A stretch of DNA of 33,880 nucleotides from Nitrospirota bacterium (GTDB lineage Bacteria > Nitrospirota > Leptospirillia > Leptospirillales > Leptospirillaceae), in NCBI GenBank assembly GCA_027366615.1, contig DAHXNG010000088.1, positions 1-33,880 of the forward strand. Direction: 5' to 3'. Numbering within the stretch: the stretch's first letter is position 1; every line of letters begins with the position of its first letter. Positions 8,670 through 18,343 of this stretch are shown here, in pieces. The notes under the pieces were generated by a model. That model did no database searches. It was not told the DNA's origin and saw only the letters and a list, made by a program, of their open reading frames with translations. Position numbers and translations under genes: made by a program.

Positions 8670-9464
8670 TCATTTACCTGAGCCATTTTTATTTTCCCGC
8701 GTACCCTGGCTCCGTTTTCTCTCGTCGAGAAGATCCCGGATCGTCCTGAGCGCCTGCGAGTGTATCTGGGAGACCCGGGACTCGCTGACCTCGATGACCT
8801 GGGCAACCTCCTTCATCGTGAGCTCTTCGTAGTAATAAAGGGTCAGGACCAGACGCTGCTTTTCCGGGAGGGCATCAAGGGCTCCGGAGAGAGCCTCGAT
8901 GGCTTCCCCGTGAAGGAGGCGGGAGAGCGGATCCTCGTCCTTTGGCCCCGGAATATGCTCTCCGAGGGACTCCCCTTCCGTCTCGTCCGGACCGAAAAAG
9001 TCGTCGAGAGAAAGGACAGGATGCGGATCGATCTCCAAGAGAAGATTTTCCAGCTCCTCCGGAGAGAGGCCAAGGCGCATGGCGAGCTCGGAGGCGGACG
9101 GATGGCGCCCCAATTCCCGTTCAAGGGCATCCCGGGCCGCCTGAACCTCCGACTGCTTCTCCCGGATCGATCTCGGAACCCAGTCCATCGAACGGATCTC
9201 GTCGAGCATTGCCCCCCGGATCCGATGTTCGGCCATGGTCTTGAACTTGAGGCCCCGGGACGGATCGAAACGGCGAGCGCTTTCGACAAGGCTGTGAAGC
9301 CCCACGCTGATCAGATCCTCCACCCCCAGTTCGGGCGGAAGCCGATGGGAATAGCGCATGGCATGGTACTTGATCGTGCCGGCGAATTCCTTGATCATCT
9401 GATCGTCAAGTTCCAAAGGCCTCTCTCCACACACGCGGCCCCCCCGTTTAAGGGGAGGCATCAT
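8670..9464 (-). CDS. fliA: Flagellar RNA polymerase sigma factor FliA (sigma28)
   Basis: LGVEDLISVGLHSLVESARRFDPSRGLKFKTMAEHRIRGAMLDEIRSMDWVPRSIR and LTLYYYEELTMKEVAQVIEVSESRVSQIHSQALRTIR. Confidence 0.96.
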   Translation of the reverse strand: MMPPLKRGGRVCGERPLELDDQMIKEFAGTIKYHAMRYSHRLPPELGVEDLISVGLHSLVESARRFDPSRGLKFKTMAEHRIRGAMLDEIRSMDWVPRSIREKQSEVQAARDALERELGRHPSASELAMRLGLSPEELENLLLEIDPHPVLSLDDFFGPDETEGESLGEHIPGPKDEDPLSRLLHGEAIEALSGALDALPEKQRLVLTLYYYEELTMKEVAQVIEVSESRVSQIHSQALRTIRDLLDERKRSQGTRENKNGSGK

Positions 9465-9533
9465 CCTCCGGATCCACCCTTTCCCCCCGAGATTTCAGGC
9501 CGGACGGGCAGACGAATTTTTTCACTTCTGATC

Positions 9534-9562
9534 ATTCTATCCATTCGCTGGGGACTTCACAA
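9534..9562 (-). promoter_or_regulatory. Candidate sigma70-type promoter upstream of fliA
   Basis: Minus strand TTGTGA-N17-TAGAAT in the 127-nt flhG-fliA gap, about 70 nt upstream of the fliA start. Confidence 0.45.
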
Positions 9563-9591
9563 TAAGCGCACTCCACATCCGGACAAAGCCG

Positions 9592-10506
9592 CTATCGGGG
9601 TCCGTCCCCGGAAGAGGGCTCCCCGGCTGCAATAAGACGCTTCATCCACAGGCCCACACCTCCCTCGCCTCCTTCGCGGGGAGGACGGGAGAGGAGTGTT
9701 CGGACAATCTGCTCCATGGCCTTTGAAAAGGGCGCACCGGGGAGCATCTCGGCGATCGCGCGCTGGGCGCGGACCGCCTGGGTCAGAGAGGGGTCCGCCG
9801 GGAGATGGCCGGCAAAGGAGAGCGACAGTCCGGGCAGGTAGCTGTCCGCCACCTTCGAGACAAGGTCGAAAAGGCCGATCCCCTCCTGCCGGTCCCTGAC
9901 GATGTTGGCGAGGAAGAGGAAGGGCTTTTCCGGCTGTCGTTTGAAGAGGACCTTCATGAGGGCAAAGGCATCGGTCCGGCTGGTAGGCTCGGGAGTGACA
10001 ACGACAAGCGTCTCGCGGCTCGCGAGATTGAAGGTCAGGACATTTTCCGAGATCCCGGCGCCGGTATCGATCAGGAGAACATCCAGCCCCATCGAGAGAT
10101 TCTCAAACTCCTCGAGAAGACGGAGGTTCTGCTCCGGGGAGAGGCTGGTCATCTCCTCCACCCCCGAGGCGGCCGGAAGAATGAGTATGCCTCCCGGGCC
10201 CTCCACAAGGATTTCGTGCAGGCGCATCCTCCCCATGAGCACGTCCTGGAGGGTATGGGTAGCACGGATGTTAAAGAGGACGTCCATGTTCCCGAGCCCC
10301 AGATCGGCGTCGAGGACCATGACCCGAAGGCCAAACCGCGTCGCCATGATATAGGCCATGTTGGCCGACACATTCGTCTTTCCGACGCCCCCCTTGCCGC
10401 TGGTAATCGAGATCACCCGCGGAAGGTGAAGCCGCCTCCCTCCCGACATACCGACTTCCCCGCCTCTAAGCCCGGACGCCTGATCCATCGCAACTCCATC
10501 CTTCAA
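9592..10506 (-). CDS. flhG: Flagellar number regulator FlhG/FleN (MinD-like ATPase)
   Basis: ISITSGKGGVGKTNVSANMAYIMATRFGLRVMVLDADLGLGNMDVLFN, deviant Walker A. Follows flhF with a 41-nt overlap of the listed ORFs; a start at the downstream MDQASG would reduce it. Confidence 0.93.
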   Translation of the reverse strand: MKDGVAMDQASGLRGGEVGMSGGRRLHLPRVISITSGKGGVGKTNVSANMAYIMATRFGLRVMVLDADLGLGNMDVLFNIRATHTLQDVLMGRMRLHEILVEGPGGILILPAASGVEEMTSLSPEQNLRLLEEFENLSMGLDVLLIDTGAGISENVLTFNLASRETLVVVTPEPTSRTDAFALMKVLFKRQPEKPFLFLANIVRDRQEGIGLFDLVSKVADSYLPGLSLSFAGHLPADPSLTQAVRAQRAIAEMLPGAPFSKAMEQIVRTLLSRPPREGGEGGVGLWMKRLIAAGEPSSGDGPR

Positions 10507-11659
10507 TCATCCATTCCGCAAGGCGCCCCCCATGGGCAACCTCGATATCCTCTGGCACCTTCTGGCCCGTCGCCACGTACGCAACCGGAAGACGGCCATG
10601 GGCCAGAAGACCATAGAGCGATCCGAGAGTGCCCGTTTCGTCGATCTTCGTCACAACGAGAGCCTCCGGCCGTATTTTCTGGTAGGCGGCGGCCGTCCGT
10701 TCGAGATCCTCCGACTTCTGTCCCGCCGAGATGACCAGGACGATGGACAGATCCCACTCCTGGCAGGTCGAAAGAACAGAGAGAAAGGGAAGAAGCTCCT
10801 CTCCTCCCCCCTCGGAGCGCCCGGCAGAGTCAACCAGAATCACGTCGTTTTCCGAGAGGCGGGCGATCGATTCCGAGAGGCGCGCCGCGGTATTGGCGAC
10901 CTCCACGGGAACGCCCATCAGGTCACCGTAGATCCGGAGCTGCTCCACCGCCCCGATCCGGTAGGTATCGAGGTTCAGAAGACCTACGCGCCTGCGGTGA
11001 CGGGCGACCAGCCCCGCCGCGATCTTGGCCACGGTGGTGGTCTTTCCGACCCCCGTGGGCCCTACGAAAAGGACGACCTTCGGACGTCCGGGACGCCCCC
11101 CCTGTCCGACGAGGGAGCCGGTGACATCGACCTTCTGGGAGACGAGAAACTGCAAGAGAGACCGCACTTGGGCGGGGGTCCACTCGAGCGGCTGGTAGGA
11201 GAGGAGGCGGAATCCCTCGAGGAGCTCGAAGCGATCGGCCTCGGAAAATCCCGCCTCGACGAGAACCTTCCGGGCCTCCTCCTCCGGATCGAAGGGAGGT
11301 CCCGAGATAGCGGCCCCCTGGTCCGAGACCTCTCCGATGCGGGAGATCAGCCCGCGAAGAGCCTGGGAAGACCCGGCCCCCCACTCCCGCTCCATGCGCT
11401 CGACCATCTCCCGGAGCGCGTCCATCTCCGAGACGCGGACCCCGCCCGACGTCTCCTCTGGCGCCCCGGGAAGATGCTGGGCCCAGGGGGGATCGACCTG
11501 GGGAAGACCTGCCGTCACGACGACTCCCCCCCGGCTCCCGCCCGCGGCATCCGGGTGGACCTTGCGGGAGGAGAGGATCACCGCATCCCCCCCCAGCTCC
11601 TTCTTGACCTTCTTCAGGGCATCGTTCATGTCGGCCCCCTCGAACGTCTTGATCAACAT
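10466..11659 (-). CDS. flhF: Flagellar SRP-like GTPase FlhF
   Basis: MLIKTFEGADMNDALKKVKKELGGDAVILSSRKV; NG domain VVLFVGPTGVGKTTTVAKIAAGLVARHRRRVGLLNLDTYRIGAVEQLRIY. Confidence 0.96.
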   Translation of the reverse strand: MLIKTFEGADMNDALKKVKKELGGDAVILSSRKVHPDAAGGSRGGVVVTAGLPQVDPPWAQHLPGAPEETSGGVRVSEMDALREMVERMEREWGAGSSQALRGLISRIGEVSDQGAAISGPPFDPEEEARKVLVEAGFSEADRFELLEGFRLLSYQPLEWTPAQVRSLLQFLVSQKVDVTGSLVGQGGRPGRPKVVLFVGPTGVGKTTTVAKIAAGLVARHRRRVGLLNLDTYRIGAVEQLRIYGDLMGVPVEVANTAARLSESIARLSENDVILVDSAGRSEGGGEELLPFLSVLSTCQEWDLSIVLVISAGQKSEDLERTAAAYQKIRPEALVVTKIDETGTLGSLYGLLAHGRLPVAYVATGQKVPEDIEVAHGGRLAEWMIEGWSCDGSGVRA

Positions 11660-11662
11660 CCT

Positions 11663-13744
11663 CTACGCCTCCTGATATCGTACGACATCCGACGACTGAA
11701 TCGAAATATCCGCCGGAATCTCCTGAGGAGAAAGCACCGGCAGGGAGGGGAAGTATCTCTCCACGAGCCGGCGGATCCCGAACCGGGCCTGGGGCGCGAC
11801 CAGAAGAACTCCCTGCACGCCTTTTTTTCCCTGGGATTCGAGAACCCTCCCCAGGTTGGTTAGCAATTTCTGGACCAGCCCGGGATCGAGGGCCAGGGGC
11901 CGTCCCGTCCCGCCCCCGCCGGAGCTCAGCGTCTTCTGGAGGAGCTCCTCCCATCGGCCGTCGAGACTGATCACCGGCAGCTGACGGCTCCGCCCCGCGA
12001 GATAGGGATTCACGATCGTCCGTCCGAGCCCCTGCCGCACCCCTTCGGCCAGAAGGGAAACGTCCTTGGAATCCCGTCCGGAGGCGATCTGGTCGGAAAG
12101 GCTTTCGAGGATCGTCCGCATGTCGCGGATCGAGACCCGTTCGGAGAGAAGGGCGTGGAGAACCGAGACCAGCGTCCCCAGGTTAATCTGGCCCGGGACA
12201 AGGTCCTCCACGAGCTTGGGATAGTCCTTGGCCAGGGCGTCGAGAAGACGCTGGGTCTCCTGACGTCCGACCAGTTCGTCGGCATGGGAGCGCAGAATCT
12301 CGGTCAGATGGGTCGCAAGCACGGTCACGGGATCGACCACGGTCAGCCCCGAGCCCTCGGCGCTCTCCTGATTTTCCGGGCTGATCCAGAAGGCCGGAAG
12401 CCCGAATGTCGGTTCCTTGACAGGAGTGCCAGAGATCCCCTCACTTGCCCCACCGGCATTCATGGCGAGCATGAAGCCGGGCTTGAGCTCCCATCGGCCC
12501 ACAGGATTTCCCTTGAGGAGGATCAGGTACTCCTCGGGCTTGAGCTGGAGGTTGTCCCGGATGTGGATCGGAGGAATGATGATCCCGAGCTCACCCGCAA
12601 GCTGGCGCCGGATCCCCTTGATCCGTTCGGTCAGGTCGCCCCCCTCCCCTCCTTCAACGAGGCTCACGAGACCGTAGCCCACGTTGATCTCGAGAAGGTC
12701 GAGAGAGAGAAACTGCTCGATGTTCTCCGGGGTGGGCGGGACCTTGGCCTCCTCCTCCTTGCGGAGAGTTTCGGTTTTCTTCCGGTTCTTGCTGACCGAC
12801 CAGGCAACCCCCCCAAGGATCCCCCCCATCATGAGGAAGGCCAGGTGGGGAAGGCCGGGAACCGCCGAGAGAAAGAGAAGGATCCCCGAAGCTCCGCCCA
12901 TGGCCCGGCTCCGGGAGAAGAGCTGTTCTTGCATGTCGGTGCCAAGCTCGTTCTGGGAAGAGGAGCGGGTCACGACGATACCGGCCGCAACGCTCACGAT
13001 GAGGGCCGGGATCTGGGCCACAAGCCCTTCGCCGATGGTCAGGAGCGTATAGACCTGAAGGGCGTCCCCCACCGCCATCCCCATAAGGAGCGTCCCGATA
13101 ATGAGCCCGCCCACGATGTTGATGAAAAGGATCAGAACGGCGGCGATGGCATCGCCTCTCACGAACTTGGAGGCGCCGTCCATGGCCCCGTAGAACTCAG
13201 ACTCCCGGGTCAGATCCTTGCGGCGCTTCCGGGCATCCTCCTCCTTGATCGCCCCCGAGTTGAGATCGGCGTCGATGGCCATCTGCTTTCCAGGCAGGGC
13301 GTCGAGGGTGAAGCGGGCGGCCACCTCGGCGATACGGCCGGCGCCCCGGGTCACCACTACGAAGTTGATCACCACGAAAATCAGGAAGATGACAAGGCCC
13401 ACGGCATAGGAACCGCCGATCACGAAACGCCCGAAGGACTCGATCACGTGGCCGGCCGCGACCGTTCCGTTCTGGCCGTGGAGGAGGATGAGCCGGGTGC
13501 TCGCCACGTTGAGGGAGAGCCGGAAGAGGGTTGAAAGAAGAAGGATCGTGGGGAAGAGGTTGAACTCGAGGATGGACCGGGTGGTCAGCGCCACCAGGAG
13601 GATCACGAGGGAAAAGGCGATGTTGGTCGACAGGAGAAGGTCGAGCATGAAGGAGGGAAGGGGCACGATCATGATCGAGAGAAGTCCCACGACCCCGATA
13701 AAGACGAAGATGTCGGCCGACCGGCCCGCAAGAAGCGCTTTCAT
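11663..13744 (-). CDS. flhA: Flagellar export apparatus protein FlhA
   Basis: 693 aa; [30 protein letters not shown]...[30 protein letters not shown]-type FHIPEP motif region. Confidence 0.97.
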   Translation of the reverse strand: [693 protein letters not shown]

Positions 13745-13747
13745 TTT

Positions 13748-14836
13748 TTATGACTCCCTGGTGGGGAGAGCTCCCCCGGATTTTTGATAGAGGATGGAAA
13801 GGATCCGTGCCACCGTCTCGTAGAATGTGAACGGGATCTCCCGGTCGATCGGACACTCCCGGAAGAGCCCCCGGGCCGTCGGAGGATCCTCGACGATCGG
13901 AACGCCAAGTTCCCGGGCCACATCACGGATGCGGAAGGCGACCTCGTCGGCCCCCTTTGCCACCACCACCGGTGCGACCATTGTCTCGGGATGGTATTTC
14001 AAAACGACGGCAAAGTGGGTCGGGTTGGTAATGACCACGGTAGCGCCCTTGATCTTCGACATCATGCGACGCCGCGCCATGGCCCTCTGGATCGACCGGA
14101 TCCGCGCCCGAACATGCGGATCTCCTTCCGTCTCCTTCGTCTCTTCCTTGATCTCGGTGCGGCTCATGCGCAGCCCCCGCATCATCATGAAGCGCTGGAA
14201 GAGGTAGTCGCCGATGGCAAGGGCAAAGTAGAGCGGCAGAAATGAGACCAGAACCACGAAGGTAAAGTGGTAGAGGGCCCCCACCATCCTGTGGGCCCCG
14301 GTCTCCATCAGGGCCGGAAGCGTAAGCCAGTTCTCCTCGAGAGCATAAAAGAGAATGAGAAGCGAGATGACGACCTTGATCGTATAGCGGACAAGCTCCT
14401 CGAGAGCCCTCCAGGACAGGATACGCTTTACCCCGGCGGCCGGAGAGACCCGGTTCCATTTTATGGCGGCGGCCTTGGGGCTAAAGAGGATCCCCCCCTG
14501 GACAACGAAGGCCGCGATCCCGAAGACAAGGAACCCCCCGAAAAGGGGGAAGGTCTGACGCATCTCATGGAGGACGAGCCCCTTGACGAAGGGGGTGATC
14601 CCGTCGGGCGTCAGGGAGATCGTTCCGGAGTGGCGAAGGTAGAAAGCCATGTCGTCGCGAAGCCCCATCACAAGTCTCGCGCCGTAACTTGCCATGAGAA
14701 CGAGCGACGCCATCAGGAAGAAGAAAAAGCCGACCTCCCGGCTTCGGGTGACCTGCCCCTCCTCGCGCGCCTTCTCGAGACGCCGGCTTGTCGGCTCTTC
14801 CTGCTTTAGCTGTCCGTCGTTCTCATTGTCCGCCAT
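13748..14836 (-). CDS. flhB: Flagellar export switch protein FlhB
   Basis: N-terminal PTSRRLEKAREEGQVTRSREV; autocleavage motif NPTH in ATVVITNPTHFAVVLKYHPETM. Confidence 0.97.
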   Translation of the reverse strand: MADNENDGQLKQEEPTSRRLEKAREEGQVTRSREVGFFFFLMASLVLMASYGARLVMGLRDDMAFYLRHSGTISLTPDGITPFVKGLVLHEMRQTFPLFGGFLVFGIAAFVVQGGILFSPKAAAIKWNRVSPAAGVKRILSWRALEELVRYTIKVVISLLILFYALEENWLTLPALMETGAHRMVGALYHFTFVVLVSFLPLYFALAIGDYLFQRFMMMRGLRMSRTEIKEETKETEGDPHVRARIRSIQRAMARRRMMSKIKGATVVITNPTHFAVVLKYHPETMVAPVVVAKGADEVAFRIRDVARELGVPIVEDPPTARGLFRECPIDREIPFTFYETVARILSILYQKSGGALPTRES

Positions 14837-15632
14837 GGCCTGCCATCACTCTCACCAGATCGTCCAAAGTCGGGGCAATCCCGTCCATGGCCTGCCCCAG
14901 GACCGTCCCCAAAAAGGGGAGGCCCAAAAGTGTCAGGACGAGCCCGCCGATCACCATCACCGGAAGCCCCAGGGAGATCAGGTTCATCTGGGGCATCATC
15001 TTGGAGAGGAATCCCAGTACGAGGTTCAGGATCACCCCTCCCACGATGAAGGGAGAAGCAAGAACCAGGCCAAGAGACATCATGTGCCCGAAGAGATGTG
15101 TGATCCCGGAAAAATAGCTCCCGTCGAAGCTCGCACCGCCTACGCCGACGACATCGTAGGATCGGGCCAGGGCCCAGAGCATGGCATACTGGGCATTCGT
15201 TGCGAGAAAGATCAAAAAAGCCACCTGGGTCTGGAAGTTCCCGAGAAGGGGAACCTCGGCCACTCCGAGAGGATTGATGACGTCGACGATCCCGAATCCC
15301 GCCTGGACGCCGGCCAGCTGACCGCCCAGGGCCACGGCCGCAAAGATGAGGTAGGCCGCAAAGCCCATGGAGACCCCGACGACGAACTCGGTCAGGATCG
15401 AGAGCAGAAGGGCATCGTAGTCGGTATCCTTAAAGGCCATATGCCCCCCGACCACGGGGAAGAGAAGGGCGGAGAGCGCCACGGCTACAAGCCCCTTCAC
15501 CTTCGCCGGCACCGCCCGGGAGTTGAAGGCGGGCATGGCGATCAAGACCCCGCTCGTGCGGGAGAGGATCAGGACGAAGAGCTCCGGATCCCACCGCGAC
15601 AGGGAAAAGAGCGAGAGAAAGGGGCTGTTCAC
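14823..15632 (-). CDS. fliR: Flagellar export protein FliR
   Basis: FVLILSRTSGVLIAMPAFNSRAVPAKVKGLVAVALSALLFPVV; located between fliQ and flhB. Confidence 0.94.
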   Translation of the reverse strand: MNSPFLSLFSLSRWDPELFVLILSRTSGVLIAMPAFNSRAVPAKVKGLVAVALSALLFPVVGGHMAFKDTDYDALLLSILTEFVVGVSMGFAAYLIFAAVALGGQLAGVQAGFGIVDVINPLGVAEVPLLGNFQTQVAFLIFLATNAQYAMLWALARSYDVVGVGGASFDGSYFSGITHLFGHMMSLGLVLASPFIVGGVILNLVLGFLSKMMPQMNLISLGLPVMVIGGLVLTLLGLPFLGTVLGQAMDGIAPTLDDLVRVMAGHGGQ

Positions 15633-15898
15633 CGCACGAGCCCGGGAAGACCGGCAAAGATGCCGTGGGTGTAGTCCACCATGACCCGGACCATCCAGGG
15701 CATGAGCGCCAGGAGAACCCCCCCCACCGCCGCTACCTTGGGCAGAAAGGAGAGGGTCATCTCGTTGATCTGGGTCACCGCCTGAAGAAGGCTTACGACC
15801 ACACCGACGACGAGGCTGACGAGAAGAACCGGAAGGGTGATGACGAGGGCGATCCGCATCGCCTCGTGGGTCATGTCGACCGCCGTCTGAATATTCAT
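15629..15898 (-). CDS. fliQ: Flagellar export protein FliQ
   Basis: 89 aa, two TM helices: ITLPVLLVSLVVGVVVSLLQAVTQINEMTLSFLPKV. Confidence 0.95.
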   Translation of the reverse strand: MNIQTAVDMTHEAMRIALVITLPVLLVSLVVGVVVSLLQAVTQINEMTLSFLPKVAAVGGVLLALMPWMVRVMVDYTHGIFAGLPGLVR

Positions 15899-15917
15899 GG
15901 AATGCCTCCTTGGGGGA

Positions 15918-16727
15918 CTAGTGGAAGCTCTGGACCAGTGAGCCCACGATCAGGCTCCATCCGTCCACGAGCACAAAGAGAAGGATCTTGAAGGGCAGAG
16001 AGACGACCGTCGGAGGAAGCATCATCATTCCCATCGACATCAGGACGGAGGAGACCACCACGTCGAGGATGAGGAAGGGCAGATAGATGAGGAATCCCAT
16101 CTCGAAGGCGGTGGAGAGCTCGCTCACCACAAAGGCCGGGATCAGGACGTAGGTCGGGATGTCGTCGCGGGTCGCCGGACTTTCGGGAAGATGGGCGATC
16201 CGTTCGAACATGGCCAGATCCTTCTTCCTGACCTGCCGGAACATGAAGTCCCTCACCGGGGCCATCCCGCGGGCCAGCGCCACGTCGGGGGCGATCTGCT
16301 TGGCAAGATACGGCTGGATTGCCGTCTTGTTCATCGTCTGCCAGACCGGCGCCATGATGAAGAAGGTCAGGAAAAGGGAGAGGCCGACCATCACCTGGTT
16401 CGGTGGCACCTGGGCCGTGCCGAGCGCCTGTCGCAGGAAGGAGAGGACGACCACGATCCGGGTGAAGGAGGTCATCATCACCAGGATGGCCGGGGCCAGC
16501 GAAAGTACCGTCAGGAGCAGGAAGAGCTCGACGGTCATCGCCACCTGCGACGGCTCGGGGTTCCCGTTCCCGAATGAGAGATGGATGTCGGGAAGGGGGG
16601 CGACCGGCGCTACGGGCGCCACCGGGGGGAACTCTCCGGCAGAGGCCGTATGGAGGGCGATCAGGACGAAGAAAAGGAGCGGAAGAAGAAGCCGCAGTCC
16701 TTTCGCAAGAGACTTCAGACCGTCCAC
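15918..16727 (-). CDS. fliP: Flagellar export protein FliP
   Basis: [54 protein letters not shown]; signal-peptide-like N-terminus. Confidence 0.97.
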   Translation of the reverse strand: MDGLKSLAKGLRLLLPLLFFVLIALHTASAGEFPPVAPVAPVAPLPDIHLSFGNGNPEPSQVAMTVELFLLLTVLSLAPAILVMMTSFTRIVVVLSFLRQALGTAQVPPNQVMVGLSLFLTFFIMAPVWQTMNKTAIQPYLAKQIAPDVALARGMAPVRDFMFRQVRKKDLAMFERIAHLPESPATRDDIPTYVLIPAFVVSELSTAFEMGFLIYLPFLILDVVVSSVLMSMGMMMLPPTVVSLPFKILLFVLVDGWSLIVGSLVQSFH

Positions 16728-17203
16728 CGGGGAGCCCTTTCACGAGTTGTGCGTTCGCGGGAGATGGCTCCGATCCGGTCGAGCGCCTCGCGGACGGCCG
16801 CATCGAAGGAGGTCGGATCGCCCGCCTGGCTCCGTGATGGCTGGGGCTGGGGCGCCGCCACCGGAAGGGGCCGGGGGGGAGCGGAGGGAGGCACCTGGGG
16901 CCGGGACTGAACATTCTCCTCGACCTTCCCCAGAAGAGAGATCCCGGAGGGTGCCACCCCCACCAGAAAGGAGTTCCCGGCAACGCTCACCAGGGCGATC
17001 TGGGACTTGGGGCCGAGGCTTCGGGTCGACCGGATCTCGATCTCGTTCTCCCCCCGCCGGGGGGAGAGAAGTTTCTGCTTCTGCAGAAGCCGGACCAGCC
17101 AGACTCCGATGAGGAAGAGAGCCAGGACAAAAAAGAGCGAACCCAGGAGCTTGGCCCCGATCATCATCAGGCTGACCTCGTGTCCGTGGGATGGGGTGAT
17201 CAT
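16715..17203 (-). CDS. fliO: Flagellar biosynthesis protein FliO
   Basis: Short TM protein ([28 protein letters not shown]) followed by a FliO domain ([34 protein letters not shown]). Start taken at MITPSHG. Confidence 0.85.
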   Translation of the reverse strand: MITPSHGHEVSLMMIGAKLLGSLFFVLALFLIGVWLVRLLQKQKLLSPRRGENEIEIRSTRSLGPKSQIALVSVAGNSFLVGVAPSGISLLGKVEENVQSRPQVPPSAPPRPLPVAAPQPQPSRSQAGDPTSFDAAVREALDRIGAISRERTTRERAPRWTV

Positions 17204-17287
17204 CGTGCATTCCTCCGTTTTGCGTCCCTGACCGGGACGCCGTGGTTCCGGAGACCCCGGCGAATCCGGGGAGCTCCGCAATCAATG

Positions 17288-17665
17288 TTAGAGCCTTTTG
17301 ACCCGATCGATCGGACTCACGATATCGGTGAGCCGGATTCCGTACTTGTCGTTCACCAGGACCACGTCCCCCCTGGCCACCAGCTGGTCGTTGATCAGAA
17401 CCTCCATCGGCTCTCCCGCGAGCTTGTCGAGCTCGACTACCGACCCTTGCCCCAGCTGGAGCAGGTCCTTGATCAGCATGCGGGACTCCCCGACGCGAAC
17501 CGAGATCGTGAGCGGCACGTCGAGAAGATAGTCGAGGGAAAGCGGAGCCTCGTGGGTCCGGGGAAGTGCCGGCTCCGTCGCCTTCTCCTCTTCGCTCTCC
17601 CCTTTTGCCAGGTCCTCTTCCCAGGCCCGTGCCAGGGCCTCCTCATCCAAAGGTTCTTCTGCCAT
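17288..17665 (-). CDS. fliN: Flagellar motor switch protein FliN
   Basis: SLDYLLDVPLTISVRVGESRMLIKDLLQLGQGSVVELDKLAGEPMEVLINDQLVARGDVVLVNDKYGIRLTDI. Confidence 0.96.
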   Translation of the reverse strand: MAEEPLDEEALARAWEEDLAKGESEEEKATEPALPRTHEAPLSLDYLLDVPLTISVRVGESRMLIKDLLQLGQGSVVELDKLAGEPMEVLINDQLVARGDVVLVNDKYGIRLTDIVSPIDRVKRL

Positions 17666-17733
17666 TGTTCCTCCCGGCCCGATGGGCCTTCTTGTGGGGT
17701 ATCTTCCGGGGACCGCCCGGGGGCGGCCGCACT

Positions 17734-18246
17734 TTACTGGACGACGAACTCCGTGAAGTAGACGTCGGTTACCTTGCCCGAATCAAGCCTGGCGTTGACC
17801 CGATGGCGGATGGCGTCCTTGAGGGAGAGCTTGCCCCCGGTCGTCTGAATGCTGTCGGCGGTCTGCGCGCCCAGAAGGATCAGGATGGCGCTCTGGATCT
17901 CGGGCATACGGTAGTCGATTTCCTTCGCCGTCACCGCCCGGTCGAGCTTCAGTGCGATCTTGACCTTGAGATACTGGGGAGCCGCCCCGGCAGGAGCCGA
18001 CAGATTGACGACAAAGGGCTTGAGATCAATGATCGGATGATCCTTGATCATCTTCTCCATCTCCTTAGGGGTCAGCTGATGGTGCTGCTCGCCGCCGGAA
18101 GCCTTTTTTGCCGCTCCCTTCTTGTGGTGAAGGAAGAAGAAACCTCCTCCCCCCCCCAGAAGAAGCAGCACCGCCGCGGCGATGATAATCATCTTCTTCG
18201 ACCCTTTTTTCTCTTCCTGCTTTCCCTCGCCCTCTTCCTCGGCCAT
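17734..18246 (-). CDS. fliL: Flagellar basal body-associated protein FliL
   Basis: Single N-terminal TM; IIDLKPFVVNLSAPAGAAPQYLKVKIALKLD...DAIRHRVNARLDSGKVTDVYFTEFVVQ. Confidence 0.94.
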   Translation of the reverse strand: MAEEEGEGKQEEKKGSKKMIIIAAAVLLLLGGGGGFFFLHHKKGAAKKASGGEQHHQLTPKEMEKMIKDHPIIDLKPFVVNLSAPAGAAPQYLKVKIALKLDRAVTAKEIDYRMPEIQSAILILLGAQTADSIQTTGGKLSLKDAIRHRVNARLDSGKVTDVYFTEFVVQ

Positions 18247-18325
18247 CTCGCTCTCCCGATCGGGTTCCCATTGTGTCGCTCCGGCGGAGTTTCTCCTGAG
18301 CGTTGTCGCTTCTGCCCTATAATAA

Positions 18326-18340
18326 GCAATTCACATACCA
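18326..18340 (-). promoter_or_regulatory. Candidate sigma54 (-24/-12) promoter for the fliL operon
   Basis: Minus strand TGGTATGTGAATTGC: GG-N10-GC spacing, TGGTAT-N5-TTGC, about 80 nt upstream of the fliL start. Confidence 0.65.
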
Positions 18341-18343
18341 AAA

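Noticed and set aside
12155-13534. 459-aa plus-strand ORF
   Set aside because: Mirror frame of flhA; no domain signature.
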